In this document: positions 61,240 through 64,000 of the stretch, piece after piece | Numbering within the stretch: position 1 is the stretch's first letter | Layout of the letters: each line of letters begins with the position of its first letter | Origin: Garcia nutans | Taxonomy: Eukaryota > Streptophyta > Magnoliopsida > Malpighiales > Euphorbiaceae | NCBI GenBank assembly: GCA_947685225.1 | Contig: CANTUV010000012.1 | Span: 1,116,001-1,180,000, forward strand | Reading direction: 5' to 3' | Length of the DNA stretch: 64,000 bases | Position numbers and translations under genes: made by a program | Notes under the pieces: model-generated | The model's database searches: none | What the model was told of the DNA's origin: nothing | Seen by the model: only the letters and a program-made list of their open reading frames with translations

Positions 61240-62455
61240 TAGATTAATTAAAGAAATTGATAGTAAAATTGCAGTGAATATGATTACAGGAATATGAAAA
61301 ATTAATGTGGATGTCTCTTGTAATTAAGATTATTAAAGTTGATATTGAAGTTTTTAATAAATTATGTTATTAGAGAAAGTGCTGATTATCTATCTTATTT
61401 TACCCATAATATTGAATCTGGAATTTATAATCTTCTACATCCTTTTGAAGAATGTCTTAATAATTTATCTTTTTTTTTTTTTGTGAATTTTGCTCATATT
61501 TATGTATCAAAAAAATTGTAAGTAGAAAGAAAAAAAGCTCAATAAATAAATAAATGCTTGTACTTTATTAAAAAGATCCTATTAGTCCTTTCTACTTTTC
61601 GCATATTCTTTTATATACCTATCAAAGTAAAAATGGAACTAATTAACCCTTGGTTGAGACTTGAGAGTGTGAGATAAAATAATTTTAAAAGCGTGTGAGT
61701 TGTCAAAAATGGAGCGTTCTTCCTTCGTTTGTTCCCTCTCTCTCTCTCTCTCTTTCATGGTTTCTTTCGTTCTTCCCCTGTTTGTTTCCTCTCTCTTTCT
61801 CTCTTCCATGATTTATTGCTTTTTCATGAATCTCCCTCTTTTAACTTCCTTATTATTGTTTTATCTACAATCTCATTCTCTTCTATGGAGTCTTTGATTT
61901 TTTTAAATCTATTAGTATAATCTTGTTATTCTTTAATGGTAGTGAAGATAATGGCAGGGATTTGAGTTATATTACAATGATAAAAGTGGATCTAAGTTCT
62001 TCATATTTGGAGCTCTCTCTCTCATTCTCAAAACCCTAATTTTCTCTTTATCTTTCCTTCTTTTTTTTAATAAGTTTTTCTCTTTATAAATATAAAAGTT
62101 TGGATTTTTATTATTATTTCTCAAGAATGATTCATCAATCTTGGCTATTTTCCATTTGCTTTTCTTCAATTACAATTTTTTTTCAATTTTATCCTTAAAT
62201 TCTTTCTCTAGAGTTTGATTTGAATCATTTCTTATTTGAGTTTCTATTCAATTTCTTTTATTGTATTGATTTTGATCTAACTTTTTTTTTACTACACTTT
62301 GCTCTCAAATCCCCAATCTTCTTAATTCTCATTATCTCTGTTTTGGTATTAACATGAAGAATTTGATTTTTTGAAAATTTTGAATTAATAATTTTTTGGA
62401 TTTTTGGTTAATTAGAAAATTAATCTCAAATTATGTATTTTTATATGCAGTTAAA

Positions 62456-62635
62456 TTATATTATATTTAGAATCTTGTAGTCATGAAGATAAATTTATTT
62501 TCCTTTTGGATTAAATATCAATGAAGATAAATTTATTGATTATATTTAAATATAATTATATTATATTTAGAATCTTGTAGTCATGAAGATAAATTTATTT
62601 TCCTTTTGGATTAAATATCAATGAGATGCAAAAGA
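62456..62635. repeat. 100-bp tandem duplication
   Basis: AATCTTGTAGTCATGAAGAT occurs at 62471 and 62571. Each is followed by AAATTTATTTTCCTTTTGG and TAAATATCAATGA. Confidence 0.9.
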
Positions 62636-62779
62636 AAAATCTATTTTTGAGTTTCTAAAAGCCAAATGAACAATGTGAGTATTTTTTCCACGTATGATAC
62701 ATGGAGAAGAAGTGAGAAGAGAAATAGTTGAACCAAGTTGTAATAATATCATTTTAAGTATGTAAAGGTGTGTCATAAG

Positions 62780-63017
62780 ACAAACACAAAGTATAAAAAC
62801 TAATAAGTTCTTTTTTATAAGTACAAATGCTTATTTATATATTGATATTTTCTGAAGTATTTTCATTGTATTGATTCATTAAGTGTAGGTGCAATATATA
62901 CAGCAAAATGAGTATGGGCAACCATACTTAATCATGTTTAGCCCATTCCCTTACATTAACCACCATTCCTTTACATCTATATTACATATTCAATAATTAT
63001 ACATACTTCCTATAACA
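62780..63017 (-). repeat. 3' LTR of a second copia element (left limit uncertain)
   Basis: The minus strand starts TGTTATAGGAAGTATG at 63017, directly after a polypurine tract (TTGAAGGGGG, 63018-63027). The outer end is not defined because the partner LTR lies beyond the window. Confidence 0.6.
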
Positions 63018-64000
63018 CCCCCTTCAAGAAGGAGTATAGATGTTAATCATACCCAACTTGTTACAAAGGTATTCAACTCGAGTCCCATGCAATGCTTTTG
63101 TGAAAATATCTCTCAATTGCTCTCTAATTTTAACATAGCCTCTGGAGATAAACTTTTCTTCAATTTTTTCACAAATAAAATGACAATCAACTTCAATATA
63201 CTTTGTTCTTTCATGATACATTGGATTTGAGGCAATGTGGATAGAACTTAATTGTCACACCAAAGTTTGGCTGGTAATGAAAGCCTTAGTCCTAATTCAG
63301 TCAAAATGTATTTTATCCATAAGATTTCATATGTGGATTGTGCCATGGCTCTGTATTATGATTTTGCACTAGACCGAAATATCATATTCTGCTTCTTATT
63401 CTTCCAAGATATAAGATTCCCACCAATAAAGACATAATATCCTGAAGTAGATGTTTTATCTACTTTAGAACCAGCCCAATCAGCATCTGTAAAACACTCA
63501 ATATTAATGTAATCATAATTTTTGTAAAGTATCTCAAGACTAAGGGCACTCTTTAAATAACATAAGATTTACTCTTGGGCTACCTAATGACTGACTTTTG
63601 GAGAGGATACTAACAGAATAGGCAATATTAGGGTGTTTTATTGTAAGATATTTTAGTTTTTCAACCAATCTTCTATATTTTTCTGGATCTTTAAATAACT
63701 CACCGTCTTTTGTAAGTTGCAAATTTGGAATCATCGGAGTACTATAAGACTTTGCTCCTAATTTTTCTATCTCAGTTAACAAGTCAAGTACATATTTTAT
63801 TTGAGATAGGAAAATACCTTTCTTACTCCTTGTTACCTTAACTCCAAGGAAATACTTTAACATTTCTAAATCCTTTGTCTAATTGAGTGTGCAAAAATGA
63901 TTTAAAGGATGAGATACCTAAAGTATCACTTTTACTGTTGATAATATCATCTACATATACAACCACAAGAATAATTCCAACTTTAAATTATTTATAGAAT
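63018..64000 (-). pseudogene. Ty1/copia pol fragment running off the window
   Basis: Minus-strand frames from the window edge inward: VVVYVDDIIINS (RT catalytic box) near 63960-63930, then LKYFLGVKVTRSKKGIFLSQ and KYVLDLL, GELFKDPEKYRRLVEKLKYL and PNIAYSVSILSKS (63863-63560), with degenerate RNase H to the end (YVKIREQLRDIFTKAL, EYLCNKLGMINIY at 63221-63024). Several frameshifts separate them. The upstream gag, protease and integrase would lie beyond base 64000. It ends at the polypurine tract next to the LTR. Confidence 0.88.

Larger units (their letters stand above)
60279..62780. other. Intergenic DNA downstream of TLP2
   Basis: The TLP2 3' UTR, then AT-rich DNA with (TA)n at 60531-60554, one MITE and one 100-bp tandem repeat. 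Short CT-rich frames around 61700-61920 are low-complexity and unsupported as genes. Confidence 0.5.

Overview
This is a stretch of a eudicot plant nuclear chromosome. It is very AT-rich, its genes have canonical GT-AG introns, it encodes a chloroplast-targeted leaf ferredoxin-NADP reductase, and most of its length is transposon and virus debris. A rosid is plausible from the gene sequences, but I cannot name the species. Only five host genes look intact: an armadillo-repeat-only (ARO) gene (12905-14905, +), leaf-type FNR (15940-18215, -, nine exons), a cold-shock-domain/CCHC RNA-binding protein (23426-24190, +), and two thaumatin-like proteins (28024-29323 and 58587-60278, both +, three exons each).

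Region 1-18.2 kb is a head-to-tail segmental duplication of a convergent ARO>/<FNR pair. The right copy is intact. The left copy is dead. Its ARO part (1-1340) carries a frameshift, a 45-bp tandem duplication, a stop codon and a solo LTR with a perfect 5-bp target-site duplication. Its FNR part (8644-9150) keeps only the 3' end. About 6.2 kb of nested DNA transposons (hAT remnants) separates the two parts. A deleted Ty1/copia element (9266-12618) lies between the two copies. Comparing the copies reveals an Au-like SINE (15408-15593) in one copy with its empty site in the other.

Region 18.2-27.8 kb holds the FNR upstream region, LINE fragments, and the cold-shock protein gene followed by a long downstream region with three ~95-bp tandem units. 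Region 27.8-60.3 kb is bounded by the two thaumatin-like genes. These share exon structure, a TATAAATAG core promoter and an unusual third exon encoding a hydrophobic C-terminal tail, which suggests GPI or membrane anchoring. Between them are a cluster of small TA-flanked MITEs (30-38 kb), a decayed endogenous pararetrovirus, a MULE-like element with ~120-bp inverted repeats (51.5-53.2 kb) and a Harbinger-like MITE with a nested hAT MITE (56.2-57.2 kb).

The pararetrovirus (about 40.0-48.56 kb) is the most notable system. It is a nearly complete Caulimoviridae genome of florendovirus-like layout: tRNA-Met primer site, movement protein, capsid, zinc knuckle, protease, RT/RNase H, a second ORF with a lysine-rich tail, and a promoter. 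It is one genome length long, from primer site to primer site (about 8.28 kb), and is embedded in TA/GA microsatellite sequence at both ends. It carries many stops and altered catalytic motifs, so it is a fossil. Immediately upstream of its TATA-like box are four copies of a 16-bp near-palindrome at 51-54 bp spacing.

The window ends (62.9-64.0 kb) inside another Ty1/copia element on the minus strand.
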